Part shown: in pieces, positions 44,475 to 57,618 of the stretch
Layout: each line of letters opens with the position of its first letter
Numbering within the stretch: the first letter of the stretch is position 1
NCBI GenBank assembly: GCA_022559845.1
Contig: CM040117.1
Coordinates: 15,648,856 to 15,712,855, forward strand
DNA from: Amorphophallus konjac
Lineage: Eukaryota; Streptophyta; Magnoliopsida; Alismatales; Araceae
Length of the DNA: 64,000 nucleotides
Direction of reading: 5' to 3'
The notes under the pieces: generated by a model
Databases searched by the model: none
The model's input: the letters and a program-made list of their open reading frames with translations, nothing else
Told to the model about the DNA's origin: nothing
Program-made: the position numbers and the translations under genes

Positions 44475-47323
44475 TGTGACGACCCAAGATTCGGATACCG
44501 GGAGGAGCTCGATACTATTCGAATCGTGCCCCGCCGTCCACGAGTCGGGAGGGCTCGGAAGGGCTAAAAGGAGTGTGGAGGTACAAAGAAAAAAGAAATA
44601 AAGCAGGATAATTCAACAATTAACAGAAATAAATAAACAACTACAACAGATTCCAGTCCAACAGAAAGTACAGTCTAAAGCAGTAAAACGTACCACATGC
44701 CAAGTGAACACTCGGCCCGGCGACCTGGCAACTAAGAACCTCCGAACAATACTCTCGAACCTCGAGGAAGAACCGCCGCACTTGAAACGCATGGGTGAGC
44801 CTCCTGTCACTGGCCCAGTAGGGATCCCGCGGAACCCCAACTGAGAACAACGACGGTAGAGGAAAGGAAAAATAGCTACAACTACAGCAGGAACAACGAA
44901 CCGGTGGCCAGTCAAAACTCGGCACTATAGCTACTCCTACTGTACCAGGAAAACACGCCCCGATCTCACAATCGGGGGACTACCGAACTAACGGAAGAAC
45001 CTCTGGCTACGCCGACAGAAGAAACGATCACGACCTCACAGTTGTGGACTTAACACCGTCCAGGGAAACCCTCAGTGACGCTCACTGGAAAAATCCCTAG
45101 ACCTCTACCTCGGGAACACTCCCTCAAATTGTCGGGGGAACCACGTCTCGCAGACGGGAAACGAAACCCGAAAATAGGAGAGTCAGGTCTCACGTGACAA
45201 GAGTACCTGCCCACCAGAATCAAGGCCGGATGCGTCCACTGACGTCTTAGACCGCACCTCAGGTGTCTCCCTCCAGCCCAGCGAGAACTGAGACACCGTA
45301 CTAGTAACCACAAAGCAAGTGACTAGCTAGGGTCACGCTCGTCAGCGCGGGTCCACTGCCCCCAACCACGTGTGCACACACAGACCGTCCGTCCTAGGTC
45401 TGGCCTCTAACTAGTTTTCCCCTCAGCCGGACTCTGGCTGCAAGACATGGGGCCCTACGGTAACCAGTCTAAAAACCGTCTCTCGGGGTAGCCTCGCCAC
45501 CACTCCTGGTGGGACCACTCACGTGTCGGAAGGCTACGACTAGTGGGGAGTCACTGATGTGACCACTCTCCGAAGAGAAACTCCGAGAACCACACACGCA
45601 CCCTGCACGAAAGTCGAGAAGAACCAGGTGGCGCCGAGCCACTGGACTCTAGACAGTCCTCTAGACTCACTAAATCCAACGGTCCTTGAGTCACAAGACT
45701 CGGGGTCAAGATCGTCGTACGCAACGGCACAATGCCGTCAATCTGACCTAATCCCTAGGTCTAAAACCACGGTAGCACGAATACCGAGGTAGCTCACGAG
45801 CCGCCGAGACCATCCCATCAAAAGGGAACTCAAGAGACCTCCAGCCAGGCTGGGTGACTTGACTCACAATCCAAGGCCACACACATGGCCCACGCGAAAA
45901 GCATAGAAGCACGATTCCCATGGCAACTCACAAGCCGCCACGCCGATTCCCCATCCCAGGGAAAAGCGGGAAACCTCCAGCTCCAGGCTGGATGACTGGA
46001 CTCGCAGTCCAAGGCCAAACAAATGGCCCACTCGAGAATCATCTTCCAGGGAAAACTCTCGACATGCGGGGGAGACCCCACTGCACACACACCGATATAC
46101 AATGACTCGATCCAGCGTAACACAAAGCCCAGAACACACATACCTATGGGCACGTTAATCGAGAAAAATGGAACCTCCAGACACCCAAAGACACGGTCAC
46201 GGAACTCCACGGGGTGTCCGAGACACACGCGGCCAAAGGAGGCATGATCAGCCGTAGACTACCCGCCCTGGGCTGCCCGACTAGACACCCTCAAGACTGC
46301 GCTGCCCTCACATAGCACGTTCAGATCAGAATGCACTACCCACCTATAGCGCGATAAAATAGAACGCGCTACACTCCTATAGCGCGATCAGAACAGAACA
46401 CGCTACCCACCTGTAGCACGATAAGAACAGACGCGCTATACTCCTATAGCGCGATAAAACCACCTACTGTTCATCTTCCCCGATGAACGCGCTTCATCGG
46501 GGCGGCGCTTTCTCCAAGAACGCGTCAACCTGGGCGAGCGCGTTCTCAATCCGCGCCCGAAAATGGCGAAAAATGACGGGAAACTCATTCCACGCCCGAA
46601 TCACCCCTGGGTGATGGGGAAATAAAGGGGAAACCCTTCCCCAAGCCCCTAGGCATTCAATGATGCCCTCAAACCACCAATTAACGCGTTAAAACGCTAG
46701 ATCGGGCTCACACCTCAAAAATATGTAATTTCCCCAAAATGCGAAGAGAACCCCACTCGGCTCGCCACGGCCTACAAAACTCGCGGGAAAGGAAGTGCAC
46801 GAGCTAGGGGTCCATCTCTCTACCTCCACCGAAGATTCGACGCACCGAGGACGCCGATCCACGAAGAAAATGCCGCGAAACCCTCGCCGGGACACGAACT
46901 CGCGGCCGAGCTTCATCGCGCCTCCACCACCTCGATCCTCACCCATCCTTGCCCGTGCCTTGCCCGCGCCGTCCCCGCCTCGCCCGCGCTCCGCTCCATC
47001 GGCCGCCGGAGAGAGAGGGAGAGAGGAGAGAGCGTGAGAGAAGAGAGAGGGAGAAAGTGAGAAATGACAGGGGAGAGAGAGAAAGGGTTAATATATAGAA
47101 AAGCCCAAAAATTGTGAAAATTTAGAAAATTACGAAAAATTACCTCCGCGATCCACGGAAGGAGCACAACGCGCCGGTACTGTCCCGGAGTCGGAGAACG
47201 TCATGGTTTGCCCTGCACAGAGTTCCGAAGGTACATCATGAAAAACACATGTAAAGCACAAAATACACTTCGGGACCCACAAAAGCGATCCGAAAAATAT
47301 CTAAAAAAATTCGAGACATTACA
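44475..47323 (-). mobile_element. 3' LTR of element C (reversed)
   Basis: The 2849 bp LTR runs from TGTGACGACCCAAG to CGAGACATTACA on the plus strand. It contains a decayed copy of the conserved hairpin (45678-45716), the TAGCGCG dyad array (46335-46455) and a GA/CT block (47005-47085). No gene is seen. Confidence 0.8.
46335..46455. repeat. TAGCGCG/CGCGCTA dyad array in C LTR
   Basis: Four units of TATAGCGCGAT, about ten A-rich bases, then CGCGCTA are separated by CACTCC or CCCACC. Some arms carry TAGCACG or CACGCTA. Confidence 0.85.
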
Positions 47324-47336
47324 GCCCTCCCCCCTT
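47324..47336 (-). other. Polypurine tract of element C
   Basis: The minus strand reads AAGGGGGGAGGGC immediately before the LTR start. The text before it ('tttcgtcctcaaaatt' on the plus strand) matches the post-pol region of E. Confidence 0.75.
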
Positions 47337-50232
47337 AAATAAATTTCGTCCTCAAAATTAAGGACAAACGCGAGAACACAGGGGAAGAAAGCCTTAACCA
47401 ACTGACAACGCCGTGAGAGCCCCTAGCACAGAAAACCTCGATTCTCACGAAAGCATCGATCCTGAAAGACACAGCCAGACTACAATCACGAACGACACCT
47501 CGCTCCACATGCCGTGCACACCGGCCATCAGAGCAAGCACACACCAAAGGACACAGTCCGGCATCACCTCAAACACAACGCGAGAACCAGCCATGGCACT
47601 GCTGCCACCATCTCGCTCACCAAGGAGACACAGTCCTCATCACGAGAAACAGCTACCGATCCATCCTATGGTCGGCAGACAAATCACACATCAGCTTCAC
47701 AGCCAGCTGACAGGTCGCCCACCCAGCTCCAGGGAACAACCAAAATTTGACCCTCCACTGGCTCATGCAGTCATCTCAACAGACCGCAACTAGAATATCG
47801 GCTTAGCACCAAGAACCACCTCACACATGGCAAGCTGAAAGCCAACATATCACTGTGCCAACTCTGCCAGAAGACCAACTTCGACAAAATCCAGATCCCA
47901 TCCGGAAAAGCACATCACAGAAACTACCACCAAAGGCCTCCTTAAAACACGGCTCTTACCATTCACGATGCACCACCAACATCATCTTCTGTCTGTGAAA
48001 AGACCACATGCTGGTCACCAGCTGCTCGTCAACAGGAAACCTCCACCGGCCCAACAGGCACGATCCAACTCACGACAAGCCATTCGCTGACTCACATAGA
48101 CAATTACCACATCTCAAGCTACACTCCTCTTGGACACCGCGTCCGATCTCAATCATCGCGCCAACTCGACCCTCTCGGGGAGCACGATGAAACCAAATGA
48201 CAAGATCTTGGTGTCTTCGGTCATCACCTCACTCGACTCAGACTTACAGGGGAACCATCCCATGCTGGTCACCAAACTAGGGATAAGCATTGCGACACCA
48301 ACGTCCCATCAAGGACCACCATTCTAACGCCAATCTTATCCAAAGGCCTCAGCCCACAGGCGTCACTTTTCTGTCTTGTCTCATCAAATCCTTCGTCTCA
48401 ATTAATCCAAGTGGACACCTGCCAATCCTGATTCCGCCCTTATCACAGAGCCACGGGACACCACCGGAACAATCCGTGGCACACGTCTCTAGGGGAGGAA
48501 AGTGCCATCCAATATCATAGCAACCTGGTCACCAACGCCGCGACCAATGCACACGGGTCCCCAACAATACACATCTTACCATGGTCGACTACGAGACTAT
48601 CCTTACCAGTCACTCGTAGCTACCAACCGGAACCCAAAATATCTCAGAGATCACTTCCTATAGAACATGACCTCATCCGAGAACACAGCTTGCAACACAA
48701 GTCGGGCACCAAACCACTGACTCTGACCAACACATCCTCGACCTCCGTCAGGCGACATCCTCGACAACCCCATCCGGGTCACACTAACGTCTGACACGGC
48801 TTTCATCACAGGAACAGGGTACTCATGCGGCACACTTGCCAACATTTTTCCCCAACACTCCATCCTGCCAGTGCCAAGAACCATAATACCTCGAGCAACG
48901 GCACGGCAACAACACGTCTCACACAGAGGAATCAATCCTCCAATGCTCAACGCAACCTCAGGAAATAGGGTGAGGAAAGCTCCCTTACCTCGAACCACAA
49001 GCACAGATTCTCTCAAATCTGGTAATCCTATGCAACTCAGCAGGCTCTAAACTACCACGCATCGAAAAGTTCCAACACCAGCCAAGAATTCAAACACCGC
49101 CCAACCAGCACTCGTCCTTCCGGAACAGCGCCAGTATCCTTACACACCAGGGGAAATGGGCACAACCCTTGCAGGCAACCACCTTGCCAAAAACATAGGA
49201 CACGTCTCGCAAGGATTTCGTGGCACACGAAGACCAACCAATCCGGACACGCAATGCAAGACGACGAACCTTAGCCAAACACAATCTCTCCTACCAAAGG
49301 AGAAACCGACACTCCTCCAAGCAACGGAAGAATCTCCACACTCGACCTGACCTTAAACCTCGCACATGCTGGGAAAAGCACCTTCCAACACCGAGAAAAT
49401 CATCGCTTCCATCAGGTCAGCGCCTCCGACACACTCAGCAAGTGTCACGTCAGACCACGATCACAGCATCTCTCGATGCACCACCACTGCAATTCCTCGA
49501 ACTGCAACACATCACGCCAAGAGCCGCAACACGAGCCATAATCGACAACTGCCTACGCTCATCCTTGAGTCCTGAAACCACCGCGGAACCTTCTCATCTC
49601 AACCAAATCCAAGACGAACACAACCCATTCGCACACAAGAGCGCAGGAGCAAGACTTACTGAGACACCACAGCCTAATCATGCCTCGAAATCTACAAGAA
49701 TAACTGGGACCGACACGTCATTCCTGACGCCACAGAGCATGACAACAACATCAGGTTCGACGAAGCAGCAGCTCACCGAGAAGATCCTCCGCTCACCCGA
49801 GCACACTTCTCGATCAGAACACCCGCTCGGCCACCTTAAAACATAACCTTAACACCTCAGGGGCTGGATAAACCCACGTTGGAGTGGCCAGATTTAACAA
49901 CAGCTCCCTCAGAGCACGCTCACGGCCACTTTACCACGAACAGTCCTAGCCAGCCACCTGACCTCGCTATAGAAACCTCGAACGTAGCACAACCGGGGCC
50001 ACCACCGATGAGGGAGAAAGCTCTCGACCTCGATCCTTAGACCCCATGCTGGCACGGAAGCCAAAAATAGCAATCACCACCTTCACAGCGCCACACAGCG
50101 CACTCAAGCTCTCAAGTAAAAAAATCAAGCGGAAAACAAACACAAAATCCTAAGCCAGCTGTCGACTGTACTGGAGCTTATGGACTCTGATCACTGCAAT
50201 ATCTCGAATTCCTATGTATGTCCACAACCACC
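47337..50232 (-). mobile_element. Element C interior (no coding capacity seen)
   Basis: The 2.9 kb match the two interior parts of B in reverse, over the leader (50150-50230), 49850-50000, 49200-49420 and 48930-49020. The longest minus-strand frame (48651-49016, 121 codons) is not conserved in B and resembles no known family. Confidence 0.65.
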
Positions 50233-50244
50233 ACTCTGATACCA
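50233..50244 (-). other. Primer-binding site of element C
   Basis: CTCTGATACCAT (minus strand ATGGTATCAGAG) lies two bases from the LTR edge TGTGACGACCC at 50247. The spacing matches B. Confidence 0.78.
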
Positions 50245-50246
50245 TC

Positions 50247-50705
50247 TGTGACGACCCAAGGTCCGGATACCGGGAGGAGCCCGATACCATTCAAATCTTG
50301 GCCCGCCACCCACGAGCTGGGAGGACTCGGAAGGGCTAAAAGGAGTGTGGAAGTATAAAGAAATAGGAAATAAAGTAGGATAATTCAACAATTAATAGAA
50401 ATAAATAAACAACTACAATAGAGTCCAGTCCAACAGAAAGTACAGTCTAAAGCAGTAAAACGTACCACATGCCAAGTGAACACTCGACCCGACGAGCTGG
50501 TAATTAAGAATCTCTGAACAGCATCCTCGAACCTCGAGGAAGAACCGTCGCACCTGAAACGTAGGGGTGAGCCTCCTATCATTGGCTCAGTAGGGATCCC
50601 GCGAAACCCCCAACTGAGAACAACGGCGGTAGCAAAAAGGAAAACTACAACTTCAGCAGGAACAACGAACCGGTGGCCAATCAAAACTTGGCACTACAGC
50701 TACTC
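50247..50705 (-). mobile_element. 5' LTR of element C, first part
   Basis: The sequence is collinear with 44475-44935 of the other LTR and broken by solo LTR D after TACTC at 50701-50705. Confidence 0.82.
50701..50705. repeat. Target-site duplication of solo LTR D
   Basis: TACTC lies here and again at 53823-53827. The uninterrupted LTR copy has a single CTACTCCTAC at 44930-44939. Confidence 0.92.
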
Positions 50706-53700
50706 TGTCACGCCTCGAGCCTTTATTACAGCGGAAGACTAACTCGGGGAGCGCGAACAGCCGGCATGATAAGCCTCTTGCAAGCAAGAACGATCAGAGC
50801 GCGAGACAATCACACACATAAATGTAATTGCACAATATTTAATCAAACTCCAACTTTATTTCATAAATGATCAAAGTATTCTTTTACAATAACCTTTCAC
50901 CATTTTCCATTCTACTAGACTCAAGAAATAGGAAAATTACATAGACTCGATCTAAACAATTAAAACTTCCTAAGTCTTCACTCATTCTTTAATCACTCTC
51001 GGATCCGCTACTTGAACATTCCGAATCCGAACCCGATTCACTATCATTTCCTGAAAAAGATTGAAATAGGTAATGAGCACACTTGCCCAATAGGTATCTT
51101 CGTATCAACATGAAGGCACTATTAAAGTAATTAACATTTTTGCTCTAGAGAAATAAGGCAAAATCATGCGAATGCGATCAATCACTCGATTAAACCAAAG
51201 TAACAAGATAACCATATAAGATAGAATGAGAGCAAGAATGAACTAGCATGAATATGACAAGAACATGAGATTGGCCTTTCATGAACCAGAATGTAACGAG
51301 AATACACTTTCACTTTTCACTTTTCACTTTCATAACCATAATGGTTACGCACGAGAATGTCAATCATGTAGCAATTCACTAGATTTTCACGAGTGCTCAT
51401 GGATTTCACTTATTTATAAAGAAAGTACTCCCAGCGTAATGCGACGCCAGTAGCATCATACCCCATGGTTTATAAAGTAGTATGTTTCCGGCAATCAGCC
51501 GAGGGGACTAGCATAGAGACCTTGGACACAATCAGTGCCCGAACTGCATCTTCACGTATAAATCAAGCTACTTTCATGAGTGTAACAATAAGGTATGGCC
51601 AAGAATATAGCAAGTTCAAATAATGAAGATCAATGAGTGAACGCTTCAATTTGAATATGAGGAATCAAGAATGACATTAAACAATGTTATGCTCATAAAA
51701 TAAATCGGCAGCATAACGGTATATTTCCTTAACTTTCATTCATTATATTAAGTCTATTAAGTAATATGATAAGTTCTAGATCATCAAGGGTCATCTAGAA
51801 ACCTTGAAATATCAACCCTTGGTCAAACCTTGGGTTAAATATACTCAAGTCGTGTGACGGTCGTGCACTGGGCCGTTAAATTGCGTGACGGTCTAGTGTT
51901 GGGCCGTTACATTTGTCTGAATCCAGAATCAAGAATTCAAACTCAGATGAATGTGACGGTCGTATATTGGGCCGTTACATGTGCCTGACGGTCCAATATA
52001 GAGCCGTTACACTACTGACAACCAGAAACATCGATGGTGTAATCTAATCAATGGGCTTTAATGGTACAACCAACTCGGCGTCCTAGTGGGAATCCCAGGC
52101 TCGCGAAGAATTACGGAGGCCTTGAAACAAGATTTCCTAATTCATTAGAAGGAATATCCAATAGAGAGGTCCTCATGTCCAAGAATAATGTTCCTATAGT
52201 GTAAAGTGAACTAATGGACAACATACCGGAATATGTGCCATGTACTTAAAGAAATGACTCTATAGAGAGAGAGAACGTGTAACAACGTAAAACCATGATA
52301 AAATTCTGTTTATACAATATTGGAAAAATCATGTTTTAACTATAAACTATAGAGTTTTGGCTCATGAAATTAACATAACTTAAAATAACTCAAGATGCCT
52401 AAATCATGAAATTTCAAATATGAACTAGTAAATAAACTTAAACTCATGATAACAGGTCAAAAACTTAGATAACTAGGCTTATTTATAAGTAACTTAACAG
52501 GTTACCATCCTGTCATGGGCTGACAGAACACAGAGTCTAACAGTCTAACAGGAGAGCGTCACAGTGATTGTGACGGTCTATCGAGGTGCCGTTACAGTAC
52601 GTAACGCTCCTGTCTTGGTGCGTTAGAGACAACAGTGCAATAAAAATACCACAGAGTGTGTGACGGTCTATCGTAAGGCCGTTACACTCATGTGACGGTC
52701 CTACCCTGATCCGTCAGAGATACTGCTGACAATAAGAAGTAATAATGACCTAAGTTCAACTCACATCATGTTTGGAAATCATATATATAAACTTTCCACA
52801 TGATAGAATGAAGGCTAAACTAACATTATGCATGGGTTCTTTGTGAAATTGACATGAAAGTTCCCTTTTGAGTTAGTTAGGGCTAAGAATATGCATGGAT
52901 GCATGTCTCTACTAAAACATGAAATTCATGAGCTAAAGTGCATGGAATCAAGCAAAATCAGAGGGCTTTTATCCCTAACATGTTGTTTTTGCCGTTCATG
53001 AGATAACCTACCTCTTCTAAGACCTTTAAACTTCGAATTTGATGCTAGGTGCTACTCTTTGATCCTTGTACTTCCTGTGATAAATCAGCAACTTTGGAAG
53101 CTTCAATCTCCTTGGTTGTTTGGTCTCCTAGTACGAAATTTGGAGAGCTATTAGTCTAATGTATTATAAACAAAAGCTTCTAAAGAACTTACCCGTAATT
53201 ATGACTCCTTACCTTGATTCTTTACGGCCCAAAAGTAAGGGTCGCTTAGTTCAGAACTAGGTCCTATTTATAGGTTTTTAGCTAGGGTTTAAAGATTAGA
53301 TCGATTCTAGAGTCCTTAATCTGCCAGAATCTAATCCCTAAGAGTCCTTAGTAATGTTATAAACTCTCCTAAGTCGATCTCTAGTGGATAAGATCATAAA
53401 GTTTCAATCTTTTTACTCGTTCTTTCCTTCACGGAACTAATAGGGTGTAACGCGTCTGGGCTGGTGCGTTACAGGCATGTGACAGTCGCGCGATAGACCG
53501 TTACATTCAATATGCCCAGAGTTCAATAATAATGAAACTCTTTTGTTCCTTTATCCAAATAATTATCTATAAGTTAGTATTTATCCTTTAAATTCTGTAA
53601 ATAGGCTAAATAACTTTCTAGAATGTGGGTCAAACTTAATGGGCTTGGTCCTTAAACCTTTTGGATAATCATTAAATATGCTAGGTTAACTATTTAACCT

Positions 53701-53822
53701 AATTGGGCCTTATAATGACTGATTTAATCTAATATTTATTTATTAATCCTTTTGGGTCTTTAAAATTCCCAGAAATAATTAAATATACTAAAAATAATTT
53801 ATAAAAATTTTGGGGCCTTACA
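50706..53822 (-). mobile_element. Solo LTR D (A-like gypsy LTR), minus strand
   Basis: The 3117 bp run from TGTCACGCCTCGAGCC to GGGGCCTTACA. There is no PBS, PPT or interior, and perfect 5 bp duplications flank it. Landmarks match the LTRs of A and G, including the 'cggcgtcctagtgggaatcc' block (52077-52100) and dyads GTGACGG...CCGTTAC (51853-52015, 52555-52735, 53455-53510). No gene is seen. Confidence 0.9.
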
Positions 53823-53827
53823 TACTC

Positions 53828-55093
53828 CTACTGTACCAGGAAAACACGCCTCGATCTCACAGTCGGGGGACTACCGAACTAACGGAAGAACCTCTGGCTA
53901 CGCCGCCAGAAGAAACGATCACGACCTCGCAGTCGTGGACCTAACACCGTCTAGGGAAACCCTCGGTGATGCTAACCGGAAAAACCCCTAGACCTCTACC
54001 TCGAGAACACTCCCTGAAATTATCGGAGGAACTACGTCTCGCAGACGGGAAACGAAACCCGAAAATAGGAGAGTCACGTCTCACGTGACAGGAGTACATG
54101 TCCACCAGAAGTAAGGCCAGATGCGTCCACTGACGTCTTAGACTGCGCCTCAGGTGTCTCCCTCTAAACCAGCGGGAACTGAGACACCGTACTAATAACC
54201 ACAAAGCAAGTGACTAGCTGGGGTCGCGCTCGTCAGTGCGGGTCCACTACCCCCAACCACGTGTGCACACACAGACCGTGAGTCCTATGTCTGACCTCTA
54301 ACTAGTTTTCCCCTCAGCCGGACTCTGGCTGCAAGACGTGGGGCCCTACGATAACCAGTCTAAAAATCATCTCTCGGGGTAGCCTTGCCACCACTCCCTG
54401 GTGAGACCACTCGCGTGTTAGAAGCTACGACTAGTGGAGAGTCACTGATGTGACCACTCTCCGAAGAGAAACTCCGAGAACCACACACACACCCTGCACG
54501 AAAGTCGAGAAGAAGCAGGTGGTGCCGAGCCACTGGACTCTGGACAGTCCTCTAGACTCACTAAATCCAACGGTCCTTGAGTCACAAGACTTGGGGTCAA
54601 GACCGTCGTACGCAACGGCACAATACCGTCAATCTAGCCTAATCCCTAGGCCTAAAATCACGGTAGCATGAATATCGAGGTAGCTCACGAGTCGCCGAGA
54701 CCATCCCCTCAAAAGGGAACTCAAGAGACCTCCAGCCCCAGGCTGGGTGAGTTGACTCACAGTCCAAGGCCACACACATGGCCCATGTGAAAAGCATAGA
54801 AGCATGATTCCCAAGGTAGCTCACAAGCCGCCACGCTGATTCCCCATCCCAGGGAAAAGCGGGAAACCTCCAGCTCCAGGCTGGATGACTGGACTCGCAG
54901 TCCAAGGCCAAACAAATGGCCCACTCGGGAATCATCTTCCAGGGAAAACCCTCGACATGCTGGGGAGACCCCACCGCACACACGCCGATACACGGTGACT
55001 CGATCCAGCGCAACACAAAGCCTGGAACATACATACCTACGGGCACATTAATCGAGGAAAATGAAACCTCCGGACACCCAAAGACACGGTCGA
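53828..55093 (-). mobile_element. 5' LTR of element C, second part, cut by E
   Basis: The sequence resumes the C LTR at 'ctactgtaccagg', collinear with 44935-46197, and stops in ACACGGTCGA where the E LTR starts. It includes the hairpin copy (54569-54606). Confidence 0.82.
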
Positions 55094-57464
55094 TGTGGTG
55101 TCCCTGACCCTTTTGGATCCTTCTTCTTAGGTCCCGGATATGCGTTTTTGGTGAATTTGGCTCCGTTGTGTTCGGAATTATGTTCTGGACATCTTTCATG
55201 TTTGGATCCGTGCGATTCGGGTCAGTTCGGAGGCTCGGAACGTGTTCCGTGACTTTTTCCTCGTGTTTTCCGATTCCCGCGTGTGTGTCTCGGAAACACC
55301 TACAGAACCCTGTAGCGGGTGAACCGGGTCGTTCATCTACCCGCGAGTGGTACCGTTGCGATCAGCGTGGCGTGAGGATCGAGGAGGTGTATTTTTCTAT
55401 TTTTCAGGATTTTCTTGATTTTCAAATTTTCTATAAATACCAAACCTTTTTCTTTTCTTTTTCACCTTTTTCTTCTTCTTCTTCCTCCTTCTTCCAACCG
55501 TTGGAGAGCGCCCTCCCCATCACGACCGTTCTTCTTCCCCGGACGATCGAGACGCGGCCTCCTTCACTCCGGCAACGGCGTGGCGGCGACGGCTGTGGCG
55601 AGGTGGTTCCGGTGGTGGCCTTCTCGCGGCGGGAGGCGGGGCGTGTGGCATTCAAAAAGCTTCTTCCTTGACTTCGGCGGTGATTCGGCGGAGCATTCGC
55701 TCCATTGAGGTAGGGGGACAAATCCCTATGCTCATCCCGCCATCCCCCGCGATTTGTAGGCCGAATGGGAGCCGAGAGGGCTGTGTTTGAGCGGGTTAGG
55801 GAAAAATCATGTTTTGGGGAGAGTTCGCCCGATCTATGGATTTGAGCCGCGATTCGGCGTTTTGATGGCCTAGAATCATGCTAGGGGTCCCCAGGGGTCT
55901 TCCCCTTTGATTTCCCCCTCTCCTATGGAGGTATGGGGGCGTGGTTGGACTTTTTGGACGTTTTCACACCATTTCGCTATCGGACCGGTGTGACGGTCCT
56001 TCCAGTGACCGTCACACCGTGTGACGCACCCAGGTGGGTGCGTTACAGCCATGTTTTAGCCAGCTGGGGGTCTGTGGGATGTGACGGTCCCACGATAGAC
56101 CGTCAGGGCACTGTGACGCGCCTAGGTTGGACCGTTAGGGACGATCAGACTGTTGGCTTTCGACCGTTGGCTTTTGACCGTTGGGGGTCAAGGCCTGTGA
56201 CGCACCATGCTTGGCGCGTTACAGCCTTGTAACGCCCCTGTGTGGGTGCGTCAGAGCAGACGAACCCATCTCCCCTGATGCGCCAGGGTTGGTCCGTTAG
56301 GTGATGTGACACCCCTAGGTGGGTGCGTCAAAGCCTATTTTCACCTCGGCTTGTGACGCTCCAGGGTTGGACCGTCAGAGCCTTGTGGCGCTCCAGTGTA
56401 GGTGCGTCACACCCTGTGACGGCACAAGGTTGGACCGTCAGGCTCTGTGCTGCACCGTGTATGTGCGGTCCCGTTTCTTTGACGGTGGTTTCCGTGAGTC
56501 AGTCCTTACTTCCAGTGACCTGTCCACTAGTCGTAGCTTCCTGCGCACGCGAGTGCGGACCCACCTGGGAGTGGTGGAGAGCGAGACCCGGTGAGAGGCG
56601 GTTTTTAGGCTAGTTTCCGTGGGGCCCCTTGCCTTTGTCACCAGAGTCCGGTGGGGGGGAAAACCAGCTAGAGGACCCAACCTAGAGCATATAGTCTATG
56701 TGTGCACACGTAGTTGGGGGCTTAGGACACGCGCTGACGAGCGTGACCCCAGCTAGTCCTTGTTGTGGTACTAGTTGCGTGTTTGAGTCTCACGCCCGGG
56801 GCGTTGTAGCTAGACACTTGTGACGCGGTGTAAGACGTCAGGGGACACATCCGGTCATTCTTCTAGTGGGTAGTGCTCCTATTTGCTGGCAGGTGTGGAC
56901 TCGAGTTTCGTTGGACCGAGATTCAGTAGTACGTGCTGTTAGAGTAGACGGCTTTTTCGCTTATTTACTTTACCTTGTTGGTTCTACCGTACTCTTGTTA
57001 GGTAGGGTTACTTTTATGCTCTCTTGCTTTCCTACCTTGGTTTCCGCACGAGGTGAGGATTCGTGGGATCCCTACTGGGCCAATGAAATGAGGCTCACCC
57101 CTGCTTTTCAGGTGAGGCGGGATCTTCGAGAAGTGCGGCTGAGTTTCAGCGTGGTTCTTCTTGCCAGGGTTAGTCGCTAGTCTGCCAGAGCCGGGGGATG
57201 CCCCGTGTAGTTGTACTTTTCTTTCTGTTGACTGTACTTTCATTTGGACATGAGATACACTAGACCTTGTAGTAAGTTAATTTATTTATATTATTCTGTG
57301 CATTTTATTTTAGATTATTATGCTATCTCTACAGTTGTTTCAGCTTCTCTTGTACTCCCACACCATCCCTTTCTACCCTTCCGAGTCTTCGGGCTCGTGG
57401 GTTGGCGGGCCGAGATTCAAGACGCGTCGGTTCCTTTCCGGTACTCGGATCCCGGGTAGTCACA
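55094..57464 (+). mobile_element. 5' LTR of element E
   Basis: The 2371 bp LTR runs from TGTGGTGTCCC to CGGGTAGTCACA. It has a TATA-like CTATAAATACC at 55431-55441 followed by a CT-rich stretch, a TGACGG dyad array (55985-56440) and an A-B-C-type downstream part. About 340 bp present in the 3' LTR before 'cactagtc' are missing here. Confidence 0.82.
55985..56440. repeat. TGACGG/CCGTCA dyad array in E 5' LTR
   Basis: More than ten units of GTGACG plus an 8-12 base linker plus CGTCA or CGTTA occur. The clearest is TGACGGTC (56082-56089), loop CCACGATA, GACCGTCA (56098-56105). Linkers often read 'cagggttgga'. Confidence 0.85.
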
Positions 57465-57466
57465 GT

Positions 57467-57478
57467 TGGTATCAGAGC
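57467..57478 (+). other. Primer-binding site of element E
   Basis: TGGTATCAGAGC starts two bases after the LTR end, the same spacing as in B and C. Confidence 0.88.
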
Positions 57479-57618
57479 GTAGGTTGTGGAGGTACATCAG
57501 AACTTGAAACGAATTGCGGTGGTCCAGAAGGTCCATGAACGTCCTGTACAGTCGGCGACTGGCTTAGGACCGTGTGTTTTATTGATTTGTGGTTGTTTTC
57601 CTTGATGCCAGGTGTGTT

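Larger units (their letters stand above)
44475..55093 (-). mobile_element. Element C: large non-autonomous LTR retrotransposon (LARD-like), minus strand
   Basis: On the minus strand: 5' LTR (50247 onward, interrupted by D and cut by E at 55093), PBS (50233-50244), a 2.9 kb interior (47324-50246), PPT, and 3' LTR (44475-47323). The interior matches that of B without a shared reading frame, and no gag-pol motif is seen. Leader and LTR ends resemble E. The rest of the 5' LTR probably lies beyond E, outside the window. Confidence 0.72.

Noticed and set aside
43957..44601. Proline-rich frames of up to 214 codons and glycine-rich antisense frames
   Set aside because: They are translations of the C-rich tract; one runs across the LTR junction of element C.
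48651..49016. A 121-codon minus-strand frame in the interior of C as a gene
   Set aside because: Not conserved in B and with no recognisable motif.
55985..56440. Dyad arrays read as a CRISPR-like array
   Set aside because: Units are imperfect inverted repeats of irregular length with no unique spacers of constant size, in a plant LTR.
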